Assembly (NCBI RefSeq): GCF_029167625.1 | Contig: NZ_CP119145.1 | Coordinates: forward strand, 4,092,001 to 4,156,000 | Reading direction: 5' to 3' | Length of the DNA stretch: 64,000 nucleotides | Source of the DNA: Streptomyces sp. AM 4-1-1 | GTDB lineage: Bacteria > Actinomycetota > Actinomycetes > Streptomycetales > Streptomycetaceae | Shown here: positions 7,223-16,392 of the stretch, piece by piece | How the letters are laid out: every line of letters begins with the position of its first letter | Numbering within the stretch: the stretch's first letter is position 1 | Translations under genes and position numbers: made by a program | The notes under the pieces: model-generated | What the model saw: the letters and a program-made list of their open reading frames with translations, nothing else | What the model was told of the DNA's origin: nothing | The model's database searches: none

Positions 7223-9970
7223 TCAGGCGACCTCGGTCGTCGAGACGGTCAGCTGCAGATCGAAAGGGAGGTCCTGGCGCCGGGTGATGTTGAGCTTGCG
7301 GTAGACCCGGGTGAGGTGCTGCTCGACCGTGCTCACGGTGATGTGGAGGCGCAGCGAGATCTCGCGGTTGGTGTATCCGCTGGCGGCGAGCGTGGCCACC
7401 CGGCGCTCCGAGTCGCTGAGCTTCGTGTCGACGTCCGACCGGAACGAGGAGTGGACGGTGTACCCCGATGCCCCGTCCTCCGGTCCCAGCTCGGGGGCGA
7501 TCTCCGCGCACATCGCCTCGGCGCCGCTCTCGCGCGCCAGGATCAAGGCCCGGCGGGTCATCAGGTCGGCCCGTGCGGGTTCGCCGAGCGTACGCAGCGC
7601 CCGGCCGAGGTCCGCCAGGGCACGTGCCTGCTCGACCCGGTCCCCGGAGCGGGCCAGTTCGTCCACCGCCTGGTTGAGCAGGGACAGTTGCTGCCTGGGA
7701 TCAGCGGTCTCTGCGCGTAGACGTAGCGATATGCCACGGACCCACGGACGTTGGGCGTCCGGGGTGGCCAACTGCTGTTCCACCAGGCGCTCCGCGCGCG
7801 CGGGTTCGCCGAGCCGGATGAGCACTTCCGCCGTGTCCGTGCGCCAGGGCAGCATGGCCGGCCGGTCCACGCCCCACCGGCGGGCCAGCCGGCTCGCCTC
7901 CCTCAGGTCCGCCAAGGCGGCGTCGAGTTGGTGCGTGGCCATGAGGTAGAGGCCCCGGGCGCGGAGGTAGTAGAGCCCGTGGACACTCCTGAAGAGGTTG
8001 TCCGAGAGGGGCTGCTGCAACAGGCGGGCGACGGTGGCGTGATCACCCATCAGCGTGCGGACCCGGATCGCGACCGCGGTCGGCCCGCCGGCGAACGCGC
8101 TGCCGCACCGGTCCGGGAGGTAGGCCAGCGCCCTGTTCGCGTACTCCTCCGCCGGGTGCAGGTCGCCCAGACGCAGCAGTACCTCGGCGAGCTTCGACGA
8201 GAACAGTGCCTGCCAGGTGGGGGCGCCCTGACGCTCCGCCTCCGCGATCAGTTCGCGGCAGCACAGGGCAGCGCGTTCGGGGCGGCGGGAGTGGACCAGG
8301 ACCCGCAGCGCGCGGATGATCGGTTCCAGGGTCGCGTCGGCGAGGACCACGGCCCGCAGGAAGCGCTCGGCCGTGGCGGTCTCCGTCTCGCTCTCCGTCT
8401 CGGGCAACGGCCAGGCATCGCAGCCGACCGGCTCCTCGCCCGCCGGAAGCGGGGGCTCGGACTCCACCGCGTCCCGTACCGCGCCCGTACCCACGCTTGT
8501 TCCCGTACCCACGCCCGCTCCCGTGCGGGCGAAACCGTCGAGGTCGGATTCCCGGTCCACCGAGAGCAGCCGTGCTCGTACCTCGGCCGCTTCGGCGATC
8601 CGGCCCTGTCCGGTCAGGAGCGCGGCCAGGGGGGCCATCCGCTCGGAGGGGAGCCGCCCGGAGCGCAGCACCTCCAGGGGTACGGACAGGTGGTTCTCCG
8701 CCGTCGCCGGATCCACCCGCCAGGTGATGGCCGCCAGCCGGGTCTTGATCGCGGCCCGCTGCTGTTCGTCCTCGCTCAGCTCGTGCGCGAGTTCCAGCAG
8801 GGTGGTCGCCCGGGTGGCATCGTTGTCCAGTACCAGCCGCTCGCCCGCCTTGCTCAGGATGCCCGCGGCCCAAGGGGTGCCGGACAGGCAGCCGCCGTGC
8901 TGGGCCACGGAGAGGAGGTGCCCCGCCACCTGGGTGACCGACTCCCCTTCGGCGTAGAGGAATTCGGCGGTACGCAGATGAAGGCCGGCCAGCGTCGTGG
9001 AGCTGGCCCTGTCCAGCACGGCGCTCTCGGCGCTCGGATGGCGGAAGCGGTGACCGTCCAGAATCCCCGACGCGGCGAGCGAGGCCACGGACTGGGCCGT
9101 GGCGAACGCGGGCTGACCGAGGAGCCGGCCGGCGCGTTCGGGTGTGTAGGAATCCCCCAGCACGGCCAGTACCGCCCCGAGTTCGGGTGCGTGCGGTCCG
9201 CTGCGGCGAAGACAGGTCAGAACGGCCTGACCGAAGATTTCCTCAGGTTCCGGGAGGAGGTGCCCGGCGTCGCCCCGGCCCGGCTGTACGGACCGGTACT
9301 CCTCCAGCAGGGCGCGCAGGAGCAGGGGGTTGCCGCCGCTGATGGCGTGGAGTTCGTCCGCCAACTCGGCGGGCGGGGCGGGCTGCGGCACGTCGGTCAC
9401 GAAGCCGGCCGTGCCCTCGCGGCTGAGCGGCCGCAGGCGGATGCGCTGGACGTTGCGGCTGCGCAGCAGCTCCGTACCGAAGGCGGCGTCCTGACCCGCG
9501 TGATGCAGGGGGCCGGCGAGCAGCAGCAGCATGCTGGTGGTGCGGCTGTGGCGGACGAGGTGCTGGAGATAGCGCAAGGAGGCGTCGTCGGCGTGGTGCA
9601 GGTCGTCGATGCTGAGCATCACGGGGGTCGTGGTGCTCAACTTGGCGAGCGCCGAGCGGAATTCGCGCATCGCCCTGACCTGGGGCTGCCCGTCGGGTGC
9701 GGCGGAGACCTCGGGCAGGGTGCCGGGTGGGGCGTCGTGGGCCAACTGCCGCATCACGCCGAGCGGCAGCTCCTTCTCGGCGAGGGAACCGAAGGCTTGC
9801 AGTACCAGGGCCCCGGCGTCCTCGGCCCATTCGGTGACGGTGTCGACGAGCTCGCTCTTGCCGCAGCCGGCCGCTCCCTCGACAAGGGCGATGCGGGTCT
9901 GTCCGCTGAGGCATTCGTCCAGGGCGACGCGCAGGGCCGCCACTTCCGATTCGCGCTCGATCAGTGCCAC
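7223..9970 (-). CDS. LAL-type LuxR regulator (large ATP-binding activator)
   Basis: 915 residues, the usual LAL size. An N-terminal AAA/STAND ATPase carries Walker A (GAAGCGKS) at about residues 32-40 and Walker B (MLSIDDLHHADD) near 118-129. A long helical TPR-like middle follows. A C-terminal LuxR HTH occupies about residues 848-905 (LSDSERRVATLAASGYTNRE and the following recognition helix). LAL proteins act as pathway-specific activators of modular PKS clusters, so this is the most likely switch for the cluster. The start is GTG 9970 behind GGGGAGA. A perfect dyad lies about 95-115 bp upstream. Confidence 0.93.
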   Translation of the reverse strand: MALIERESEVAALRVALDECLSGQTRIALVEGAAGCGKSELVDTVTEWAEDAGALVLQAFGSLAEKELPLGVMRQLAHDAPPGTLPEVSAAPDGQPQVRAMREFRSALAKLSTTTPVMLSIDDLHHADDASLRYLQHLVRHSRTTSMLLLLAGPLHHAGQDAAFGTELLRSRNVQRIRLRPLSREGTAGFVTDVPQPAPPAELADELHAISGGNPLLLRALLEEYRSVQPGRGDAGHLLPEPEEIFGQAVLTCLRRSGPHAPELGAVLAVLGDSYTPERAGRLLGQPAFATAQSVASLAASGILDGHRFRHPSAESAVLDRASSTTLAGLHLRTAEFLYAEGESVTQVAGHLLSVAQHGGCLSGTPWAAGILSKAGERLVLDNDATRATTLLELAHELSEDEQQRAAIKTRLAAITWRVDPATAENHLSVPLEVLRSGRLPSERMAPLAALLTGQGRIAEAAEVRARLLSVDRESDLDGFARTGAGVGTGTSVGTGAVRDAVESEPPLPAGEEPVGCDAWPLPETESETETATAERFLRAVVLADATLEPIIRALRVLVHSRRPERAALCCRELIAEAERQGAPTWQALFSSKLAEVLLRLGDLHPAEEYANRALAYLPDRCGSAFAGGPTAVAIRVRTLMGDHATVARLLQQPLSDNLFRSVHGLYYLRARGLYLMATHQLDAALADLREASRLARRWGVDRPAMLPWRTDTAEVLIRLGEPARAERLVEQQLATPDAQRPWVRGISLRLRAETADPRQQLSLLNQAVDELARSGDRVEQARALADLGRALRTLGEPARADLMTRRALILARESGAEAMCAEIAPELGPEDGASGYTVHSSFRSDVDTKLSDSERRVATLAASGYTNREISLRLHITVSTVEQHLTRVYRKLNITRRQDLPFDLQLTVSTTEVA

Positions 9971-10061
9971 TCTGTCTCCCCCGATGTCTCACGCCGACCG
10001 TCACTCGTACCGTTCCCGCGCAGGTGGAAGTGAGGGGGAACGTATGTGGCGTACGTGGAAC

Positions 10062-10082
10062 GCGTGTGCGTACGTCACACGC
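10062..10082. promoter_or_regulatory. Perfect 7-bp inverted repeat upstream of the LAL gene
   Basis: Arms GCGTGTG (10062-10068) and CACACGC (10076-10082) flank the spacer CGTACGT. This is a symmetric operator-like site in the LAL promoter; the bound protein is unknown (autoregulation is possible). Confidence 0.55.
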
Positions 10083-10187
10083 CTACGAGTGTGGCCCACA
10101 CCCGGTCGAACCTCTAGTGGCCATAAGCTGCACGCTTCCTCATGCGTCCCACGGCTGGGGCGGCGAGGGTGAACGGGCCCTCTCCCG

Positions 10188-10235
10188 GACTTTTCACCGG
10201 ACTCTTCGCCGGACCCTTCACCGGACTTTTCGGGG
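10188..10235. repeat. 12-bp tandem repeat x4
   Basis: Units at 10188, 10200, 10212 and 10224 follow GGAC(T/C)(T/C)TTC(A/G)CC, with the last one degenerate. Intergenic, function unknown. Confidence 0.85.
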
Positions 10236-10420
10236 GAAGCCGGGCCGGCTCCGGTCGGACCGCGCGGCGACCGGTCTCAGGGTTCCCTCGGCTCGGGGTC
10301 CTCCACCGGAAGGGCGAGGGCGGCGGGACGGAAGGCGGGGCCGCGCACCGGACCGGGACGAGGCCGGGCGGGCCTGGGCAAGGCCGGGTGGACCGGACGA
10401 GTCCGGGCAGGGCCGGGACG

Positions 10421-10605
10421 AGGCCATACGGGATGGAGAGGCCGTGCGGGCCGGGGCAAGGCCATGCGGGACGGAGAGGCCGGGCGGGTCGGACAAGGCC
10501 GGGCGGGCCGGGACGAGGCCATACGGGACGGAGAGGCCGGGCGGGCCGGGGCAAGGCCATGCGGGACGGAGGGGCCGGACAAGGCCGGGCGGGCGATCGG
10601 CCACA
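10421..10605. repeat. 95-bp direct repeat, two copies, each with an internal 38-bp near-duplication
   Basis: The motif AGGCCAT(A/G)CGGGA starts at 10421, 10459, 10516 and 10554. Spacing of 38 bp inside each pair and 95 bp between pairs shows a nested duplication. The copies are nearly identical, the second missing a few bases at its end. Confidence 0.85.
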
Positions 10606-10612
10606 CACGTGA

Positions 10613-10643
10613 ACGCGGAGCCGTTCGGGGAACGGCTCCGCGT
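10613..10643 (-). terminator. Terminator hairpin downstream of the MFS exporter gene
   Basis: Perfect 13-bp stem (arm ACGCGGAGCCGTT) with loop CGGGG, 48 bp past the exporter stop in the direction of transcription. No T-run, as is common in high-GC actinomycetes. Confidence 0.8.
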
Positions 10644-10690
10644 GTCACACCCGCCGAACCCTGCGCCGGCCCGGGTCCTGACGGTCCTGA

Positions 10691-11887
10691 TCAGTTCGTG
10701 CTGGGGCTCGGCTCGGGCCGGGCGGCCACGGCGGGGGTCGTACGCGACCGGTCCATCGCGCCGGAGACCAGGGTCAGCACCAGGGCCAGTCCGGCCATGA
10801 TCGCGCCGAGCCAGTTCGGCGAGGTGTAGCCGAGGCCCGCGTCGATGGTGACACCACCCAGGTACGCGCCGAGGGCGATGCCGACGTTGGACGCCGACAC
10901 GGTCACCACGGCGGCCAGTGTCGGAGCGCCCTCCGCCTTGGAGATGACCCGGGTCATCAGCGGGGGCACCGTGGCGAAGCCCGCGAAACCCACCAGCAGG
11001 AAGGTGATGGCGGCCGGGATCTTGGCGTGCGCGGTGAACACGAACAGGCCCAGCACCACGGCCAGCATCGCCAGCGCCAGGGTCAGCGTCCTGATCAGAC
11101 CGATACGGTCGGACATCTTGCCGCCGAGGGTGTTGCCCACGACCAGCCCCACACCGAAGAGCGCCAGCAGCGGGGTGAGCGCGCTCGACGCGTACCCGGT
11201 GACCTCGGTGAGCATCGGGGCGATGTAGGTGAACGAGGTGAACAGGGCGCCCAGGGACAGCGCGGTCATCAGCAGACCGATGATCACCTGCGGTTTTCGG
11301 AACACACCCAGCTCGCTGCTCAGCTTCGTGTCGGTGGACACCGCGATGGCGGGCACCAGCCTGGCGATGCCGAAGAAACCGACGACCCCGATGCCGACCA
11401 GCATCCAGAAGGTGGACCGCCAGCCCAGGTTCTGCCCGATGAACGTACCGAGCGGAGCGCCGAGCACATTGGCCATGGCACCGCCGGCGAACACCAACGA
11501 CACCGCGCGCCCCATCCTGCTCGCGTCGACCAGCTGGGCCGCGACGACGGAAGCCACGCCCAGGAACGCTCCGTGGCAGACGGAGGTGACGATCCGGCCG
11601 ACCATCAGGAGTCCGTAGCTCGGCGCCAGGGCGGATACCAGGTTGCCCAGGACGAAGATCGCCATCAGCGCGAGCAGCATCCGTTTCCTCGGAATCCGGA
11701 TGGCCGACGCGACGAGGACCGGACCGCCGATCACCACGCCGAGGGCGTATCCGGAGATGAGGCCACCCGCCGTGGTGATGCTGACGCTCACATCCTTCGC
11801 GATATCGGGCAGCAATCCCATGACGACGAACTCCGTCGTCCCGATGCCGAAGCCGCAGAGCGCTAACGCGAACACGGCGATTGGCAT
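10691..11887 (-). CDS. MFS transporter, DHA1/AraJ-like drug efflux family
   Basis: 398 residues with about 12 hydrophobic helices. It begins directly with a membrane helix (MPIAVFALALCGFGIGTTEF), the usual AraJ-type N-terminus, and carries the RIPRKR basic loop after TM2. Start ATG 11887 is chosen because a strong GGAGGAGG site sits just upstream; the open frame runs further to 12100 but the added residues are not transporter-like. Likely role is proton-driven export of the cluster product and self-resistance. It is divergent from the aminolevulinate-synthase operon and closed by its own hairpin. Confidence 0.92.
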   Translation of the reverse strand: MPIAVFALALCGFGIGTTEFVVMGLLPDIAKDVSVSITTAGGLISGYALGVVIGGPVLVASAIRIPRKRMLLALMAIFVLGNLVSALAPSYGLLMVGRIVTSVCHGAFLGVASVVAAQLVDASRMGRAVSLVFAGGAMANVLGAPLGTFIGQNLGWRSTFWMLVGIGVVGFFGIARLVPAIAVSTDTKLSSELGVFRKPQVIIGLLMTALSLGALFTSFTYIAPMLTEVTGYASSALTPLLALFGVGLVVGNTLGGKMSDRIGLIRTLTLALAMLAVVLGLFVFTAHAKIPAAITFLLVGFAGFATVPPLMTRVISKAEGAPTLAAVVTVSASNVGIALGAYLGGVTIDAGLGYTSPNWLGAIMAGLALVLTLVSGAMDRSRTTPAVAARPEPSPSTN

Positions 11888-12552
11888 AATCAACCTCCTC
11901 CAGAAACCCGGACGACGGGACGCATGCGTGCAACCGTCGATAGCGCCGAGTGCACGCCAGGGCGCCTCGGTGTGCACGAATAATCGCATCGCCACGTCGC
12001 CGTTGTCGCTGGTCAGCGAGGTCAGCTTGGTCAATTGCGCGGAGTTGACCGAGTGATCTCGACACAGGTGAGAACGTGGAACGAAACATTGCTGACACAA
12101 TGGAATCGCCGCCGGGCCACGCCGTCGCGGCCGCAGCCGGTCGGACGACGGCGTGTGGTGTGCCGTGGTCGGTGTCAGCGGGTCCTGACCGCATGGTCAG
12201 CGCGCTGTTCACCCCGTGACGGTCACGGGATGTGACAGTGCCTGGTAAGCGCCCGGCTGCGGGCCGACGTGCTCGAAAAACTTACCAATCTGACTCCATG
12301 CTGACTGAGCTGACTGTCTGAATGCTTTCGCCCGGCGCTCGGGTCAGGATAGAAACCATGGCGAACGTGCTGACAAGGCGACCCTGAAGGTTGTACCGGG
12401 GGTCGGGGGCTTCAGGGGGAACCTTTCAGTGAACGCGTTCTGTATTCGCGTGGCCGCTCAAAGGCTCGTCGCACTTCTGCCGGCTTCGGCCGATCTGGAT
12501 TGTTCTCCTCGTCGCACCTCATGATCCCGTAACGACGAGATATGGATGACAC
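11888..12552. promoter_or_regulatory. Divergent promoter region between the MFS gene and the ALAS operon
   Basis: 665 bp without a credible gene. Inverted repeats that could be operators: GGTCAA/TTGACC at 12029-12034 and 12045-12050; CATTG/CAATG at 12087-12091 and 12098-12102; palindrome GAACGCGTTC at 12431-12440. No cognate TetR or MarR gene is adjacent. Confidence 0.55.
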
Positions 12553-13779
12553 ATGCCTGGACAGAGTCTGACGCAATCGCACGCCATGTTGTCCATTTGT
12601 GGCGACGGCATCAAACAGTTGCGCGCCGACGGCCTTTACCGTGCCTACATGCCGACCGCGCACAACGCGGCGGTGCCGGGCAGCACAGCGCGGGAAGGCG
12701 TCGAGGAGGTCGAGGTCTGGTGCAGCAACGACTACCTCGGTCTCAGCCAGCATCCCGAGCTGATCATGACGCAGGTACGGTCCGCCGCCGCGCACGGGGT
12801 GGGCATGGGCGGCTCGCGCAACATCGGCGGTACCAGCACGACACATGTCGCGCTGGAGGAAGCCCTGGCCGACTGGCACGGTACGGAACGGGCGCTGGTG
12901 TTCTCCAGCGGGTACGTCGCGAACTTCGAGACGCTGTCGGTGCTGCTGACCGCCGTGCCGGACATCATCGTCTTCTCCGACGAGAACAACCACCGCTCGC
13001 TCATCGAGGGCATCCGCCGCTCCGGATGCAGACGGCACGTGGTCCCGCACAACGACGTGAAGGCCCTTGAGCGATTACTGGAGGAGAGTCCACCTTCGGC
13101 GCCCAAGCTGATCGTTTTCGAGTCCATCTACTCGATGGACGCCGACCGGTCACCGATCAGCGAGATCTGTGACCTGGCCGACCGCCACGACGCGCTCACC
13201 TACCTCGACGAGACGCACGCGATCGGCGTCAAGGGACCGACCGGCGCGGGGCTGGCCGAGGAACTGGGCGAGACCCGTCCGACCTTCGTCCAGGGAGTGT
13301 TCGGCAAGGCGATCGGCACGGTCGGCGGCTATGTCGCCGGACCCGACGTGGCGTTGGACTACGTGCGCTCCCACGCCCCGGGCTTCATCTTCACCACCGC
13401 GCTGCCGCAGGCGACGATGGACACCACGATGACCGGTCTGCGGCTGGTGCAGAAGGGCGTGGAACTGCGACGGGAACTCGCGGCGAAGTCGGAATCGCTC
13501 AAGCGCCGGCTGCAACGGCTGGGCATCACGGTGGCGGGCACCGAGTCGCACGTCCTGCCGGTGATGGTCCCCGGGCGGACCGCGGCCCAGCGGGTGGCGG
13601 AGCGCATGCTCACCAAGCACGGCATCTACGTGCAGGCGATCAATTTCCCCTCGGTCCCCATGGGCCAGGAGCGGCTTCGGGTCACCGTCGCACCGAACCG
13701 CACCGAGGAACAGATCGAACGATTCGCGAACGCGCTGGCCGAGTGCGTCGCTGCGGAGAAGAGGGAGCAGGCCGTATGA
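12553..13779 (+). CDS. 5-aminolevulinate synthase-like alpha-oxoamine synthase
   Basis: PLP enzyme of 408 residues, typical ALAS length. Recognisable blocks: WCSNDYLGLSQHP, GGSRNIGGT, SDENNHRSLI, FESIYSMDAD, YLDETHAIG, the PLP lysine in FGKAIGTVGGY (about residue 250) and GFIFTTALP. ALAS condenses glycine with succinyl-CoA; in secondary metabolism a dedicated copy feeds the C5N unit (2-amino-3-hydroxycyclopentenone). The acyl-CoA ligase and amide synthetase that complete a C5N unit are not in this window, so another alpha-oxoamine product is possible. First gene of a chain whose members overlap by ATGA or GTGA; it overlaps the dioxygenase start by 4 bp. Confidence 0.93.
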   Translation: MPGQSLTQSHAMLSICGDGIKQLRADGLYRAYMPTAHNAAVPGSTAREGVEEVEVWCSNDYLGLSQHPELIMTQVRSAAAHGVGMGGSRNIGGTSTTHVALEEALADWHGTERALVFSSGYVANFETLSVLLTAVPDIIVFSDENNHRSLIEGIRRSGCRRHVVPHNDVKALERLLEESPPSAPKLIVFESIYSMDADRSPISEICDLADRHDALTYLDETHAIGVKGPTGAGLAEELGETRPTFVQGVFGKAIGTVGGYVAGPDVALDYVRSHAPGFIFTTALPQATMDTTMTGLRLVQKGVELRRELAAKSESLKRRLQRLGITVAGTESHVLPVMVPGRTAAQRVAERMLTKHGIYVQAINFPSVPMGQERLRVTVAPNRTEEQIERFANALAECVAAEKREQAV

Positions 13780-14615
13780 CTCTCAAGCGGATCACCGAAT
13801 TCGTCGGTGCCGAGATCACCGACGTCAACCACTACGACGACCTGGACCGCCCCGAGGTCTTCGACGAGTTCCTGCGCGCGCTGCGCGAGCACGAACTCGT
13901 CGTGGTGCGCGGCTTCGACATGACGCCGCGTCAGCAGGTGGAGCTGGCCGCCCGGATCGGCAAGCCGGTGCCGTTCGTGCTGCAGCGCTACAGGCATCCC
14001 GAGATGCCGGAGATCATGATCTCCTCCAACGAGAAGCGGGACGGCCGGCCGGTCGGTGTGGCCAGGGTGGGCAACTTCTGGCACCAGGACTCGTCGTTCG
14101 TCGCGGACCCGGCCCCGTACACCATGCTGCACGGGGTGAACGTGCCGAGCACCACCGGCCACACCCTGTTCGCCAGCGCGATCGACGTCTACGACCGGAT
14201 GCCGCGGGAGTGGAGGGACCGCATCGAGGACCGGACCGCGTTGCACACCGTGGCGAAGCGGCTGCGGATCAGGGAGGACCACATCGGGCTGTCGGTGGCC
14301 GAACTGAAGGCGTGGATCGAGGAGGAGCACCCGCTGGTCGAACGCCCGCTGGTGGAGACCGACCCGTACACCGGCCGCAAGTTCGTCTACGGGGCGCCGG
14401 AGTACCTGGACTCGGTCACCGGGTTCGACCACAACGAGAACGCGGCGTTCTTCGAGATGCTCGACGGGCTGATCCAGGAGCCGAGCCGGGTCTACGAGCA
14501 CCGGTGGACGACGAACGACCTGATCGTGTGGAAGACCAGGACGACGCTGCACGCGGCGACCGACGTGACACCCGGTGTCGGCAGAACCGTGCACCGCGTG
14601 AGCATAGCGGCATGA
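13776..14615 (+). CDS. TauD/TfdA-family Fe(II)/2-oxoglutarate dioxygenase
   Basis: 279 residues. The iron facial triad is visible as H-x-D in WHQDSSF (about residues 108-110) and the distal His in TTLHAATD (near 260), followed by the 2-oxoglutarate-binding Arg in RTVHRVSI. ATG 13776 overlaps the ALAS stop (ATGA) and the stop overlaps the next start, so it is translationally coupled. Likely hydroxylates or desaturates an amino-acid-like or thioester-bound intermediate; the substrate cannot be read from sequence. Confidence 0.92.
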   Translation: MTLKRITEFVGAEITDVNHYDDLDRPEVFDEFLRALREHELVVVRGFDMTPRQQVELAARIGKPVPFVLQRYRHPEMPEIMISSNEKRDGRPVGVARVGNFWHQDSSFVADPAPYTMLHGVNVPSTTGHTLFASAIDVYDRMPREWRDRIEDRTALHTVAKRLRIREDHIGLSVAELKAWIEEEHPLVERPLVETDPYTGRKFVYGAPEYLDSVTGFDHNENAAFFEMLDGLIQEPSRVYEHRWTTNDLIVWKTRTTLHAATDVTPGVGRTVHRVSIAA

Positions 14616-15604
14616 CCGTGCACGGCTTGGTCGATCTCGAAGTGGCGCTGCCCGGTGGCACGGTCGACATCGGCGAGGTCGCGGCCAGGGCGGGGGTGCC
14701 GTTGGCGGACGCGCTGAGGATCACGCACTGCCGCCGGTTCCCGGCGCTGGGCCCGGGTGAGCGTTCGGTCGACGTGGCCCTGCACGCGGCGCGGACCCTG
14801 CTCAAACGCACCGCTGTGGATGTCGACGGCATCGACCTGGTGCTCTGGGCGGGCTCGGCGGAGTGGGACGTGCCGTTCTGGTCGCCCGCCGCCCACGTGG
14901 CGGGGGAGCTGGGCATCACCGGCGCGCACTGCTTCGAGGTGGCCAACTTCTGCAACGCGGGCAGCACCGCCCTTCAGATCGGCCTGGACCGGCTCGCCCT
15001 CGGGCGGGCCGGGTCCGTGCTGGTGGTGATGGCCGACCGGCTCAGCACCATGCTCGACCAGGACGATCCGATGTCGAAGGAGCTGTTCAACTTCGGCGAC
15101 GCGGCGGCGGTGGCCCTGCTCGGCCCGGACCCCCTGTTCACCGTCCCCGCGTCCCGGATGCGCACCGACCCGGACTGGTCGAGCTACTACCACGGCGAGT
15201 ACCGGGACGACCGGCTCGTGATCCGCCGCGAGGCACACCGCTCCGGTCTGGCGTCGGCCTACGTGGCCAACTTCACCGCGTTGACCGCCGATGTGCTCGA
15301 CGCGCTGGGCAGGACCGTCGACGACGTCGACTGGTTCCTGATCAACCACGGGGACCGGGACATGCACGTACGACTGCTGGGTGAACTCGGCATCCCGGGT
15401 TCGCGCAGTGTCTTCAACTACGACCACCTCGCCCACATGGGAGCGTCCGACACGCTGATCGCGCTGCGCGGTCTGCTCGACGACGACGCGCTGCGGCCGG
15501 GCGATCTGCTGCTGCTGGCGACCAGCGCCATGGGATTCAGCTGGGGGATCACCGCCCTGCGTTACGAGGGTGGCGGCCACGACGGACCGGGAGGCCGGCG
15601 ATGA
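14612..15604 (+). CDS. KAS III-like (FabH/CerJ-type) thiolase-fold enzyme
   Basis: 330 residues. The thiolase-fold triad is visible: Cys in VANFCNAGSTAL (about residue 114), His in LINHGDRDM (near 245) and the second His in FNYDHLAHMGASDT (where FabH has NxGNTS). FabH members make C-C bonds; CerJ/DpsC-type relatives transfer acyl groups. The altered second half of the active site suggests an acyltransferase or starter-unit enzyme rather than housekeeping FabH. ATG 14612 overlaps the dioxygenase stop; a longer upstream frame exists but is not family-like. Confidence 0.86.
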   Translation: MTVHGLVDLEVALPGGTVDIGEVAARAGVPLADALRITHCRRFPALGPGERSVDVALHAARTLLKRTAVDVDGIDLVLWAGSAEWDVPFWSPAAHVAGELGITGAHCFEVANFCNAGSTALQIGLDRLALGRAGSVLVVMADRLSTMLDQDDPMSKELFNFGDAAAVALLGPDPLFTVPASRMRTDPDWSSYYHGEYRDDRLVIRREAHRSGLASAYVANFTALTADVLDALGRTVDDVDWFLINHGDRDMHVRLLGELGIPGSRSVFNYDHLAHMGASDTLIALRGLLDDDALRPGDLLLLATSAMGFSWGITALRYEGGGHDGPGGRR

Positions 15605-16392
15605 AGCACGATCCGTATGGAACCGGGGTACTGAGCAAGGACATCCCCTCGGAGAGCGACCGGCTCGCCGAGCTGGAGCAGGCGCTGGACCCGCTGAGCC
15701 GGGAGGCGATCGAGGCGCTGCCGCTGCCGGTGGACGCACGCTGCCTTGACCTGGCGGCCGGGCGGGGATCGATCTCCTACTGGATGGCGGAACGTTTCTT
15801 CAGGGGGCGCGTCACCGCGGCCGACATCGACCCCAGATATCTGGACGGGACCCGGGCGCCGAATCTGGACGTGGTCACGTTCGACGCCAGGGAGGAGGAG
15901 TTCCCCAAGCACTCGTTCGACCTCGTCTACACCCGGTCGGCCCTCAAGCACATCCCCGAGCGCGAGGAGGTGCTGGCCCGGATGCGTGACTGGGTCAGGC
16001 CGGGAGGATGGATGGTGGTGGTGGACGGCTACTGGTTCCCGTCGGACGAGAGCGCCCACCCCGAGTGGTCGCGGGTGGTCGACGCGGTGGTGCGGCAGAT
16101 GGAGTCCCAGGGCGGACTGATGCGCTGGACACGGCAGTTGCCGTCGCGGATGGTCCGGCTCGGGCTGACCGACATGTCGGTGAAGCTGGCCCCCTCGCTG
16201 AGCGGGTGGGACGGCTGGGGGGCGCAGCACCACGAATGGCTGCGCTCGACCGTGCACCAGATCGGGCCGAGCCTGGTGGAGAAGGCGTTGCTCACCCAGG
16301 AGGAGCTGGACCGGTTCCTGGCCACCCCGGACAGCCCGGAGATGGCCGAGTGGTTCGGACTGGTCGCCGCCGTGGTGGGGCGCGTTCCGTGA
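15601..16392 (+). CDS. SAM-dependent class I methyltransferase
   Basis: 263 residues. Motif I is CLDLAAGRGSISYWMAE (about residues 49-65), the acidic post-I residue is in TAADIDPRYL, followed by FDLVYTRSALKHIPER and WVRPGGWMVVVDGYW. It belongs to the UbiE/MT11-25-like small-molecule group. It overlaps the KAS III stop (ATGA) and the GNAT start (GTGA). O- or N-methylation of the pathway intermediate is inferred; the acceptor is unknown. Confidence 0.9.
   Translation: MKHDPYGTGVLSKDIPSESDRLAELEQALDPLSREAIEALPLPVDARCLDLAAGRGSISYWMAERFFRGRVTAADIDPRYLDGTRAPNLDVVTFDAREEEFPKHSFDLVYTRSALKHIPEREEVLARMRDWVRPGGWMVVVDGYWFPSDESAHPEWSRVVDAVVRQMESQGGLMRWTRQLPSRMVRLGLTDMSVKLAPSLSGWDGWGAQHHEWLRSTVHQIGPSLVEKALLTQEELDRFLATPDSPEMAEWFGLVAAVVGRVP

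Larger units (their letters stand above)
9971..10612. other. Intergenic region with LAL promoter and GC-rich tandem repeats
   Basis: Gap of about 640 bp between the LAL start and the exporter terminator, with no credible gene. From left to right it holds the LAL promoter with a dyad at 10062-10082, a 12-bp repeat at 10188-10235 and a degenerate 95-bp direct repeat at 10421-10605. Frames here encode only Gly/Arg/Pro low-complexity sequence. Confidence 0.6.

Noticed and set aside
10421..10605. Possible CRISPR or origin repeats
   Set aside because: Spacing is produced by nested duplication, spacers are not unique, and no replication or cas genes are near.
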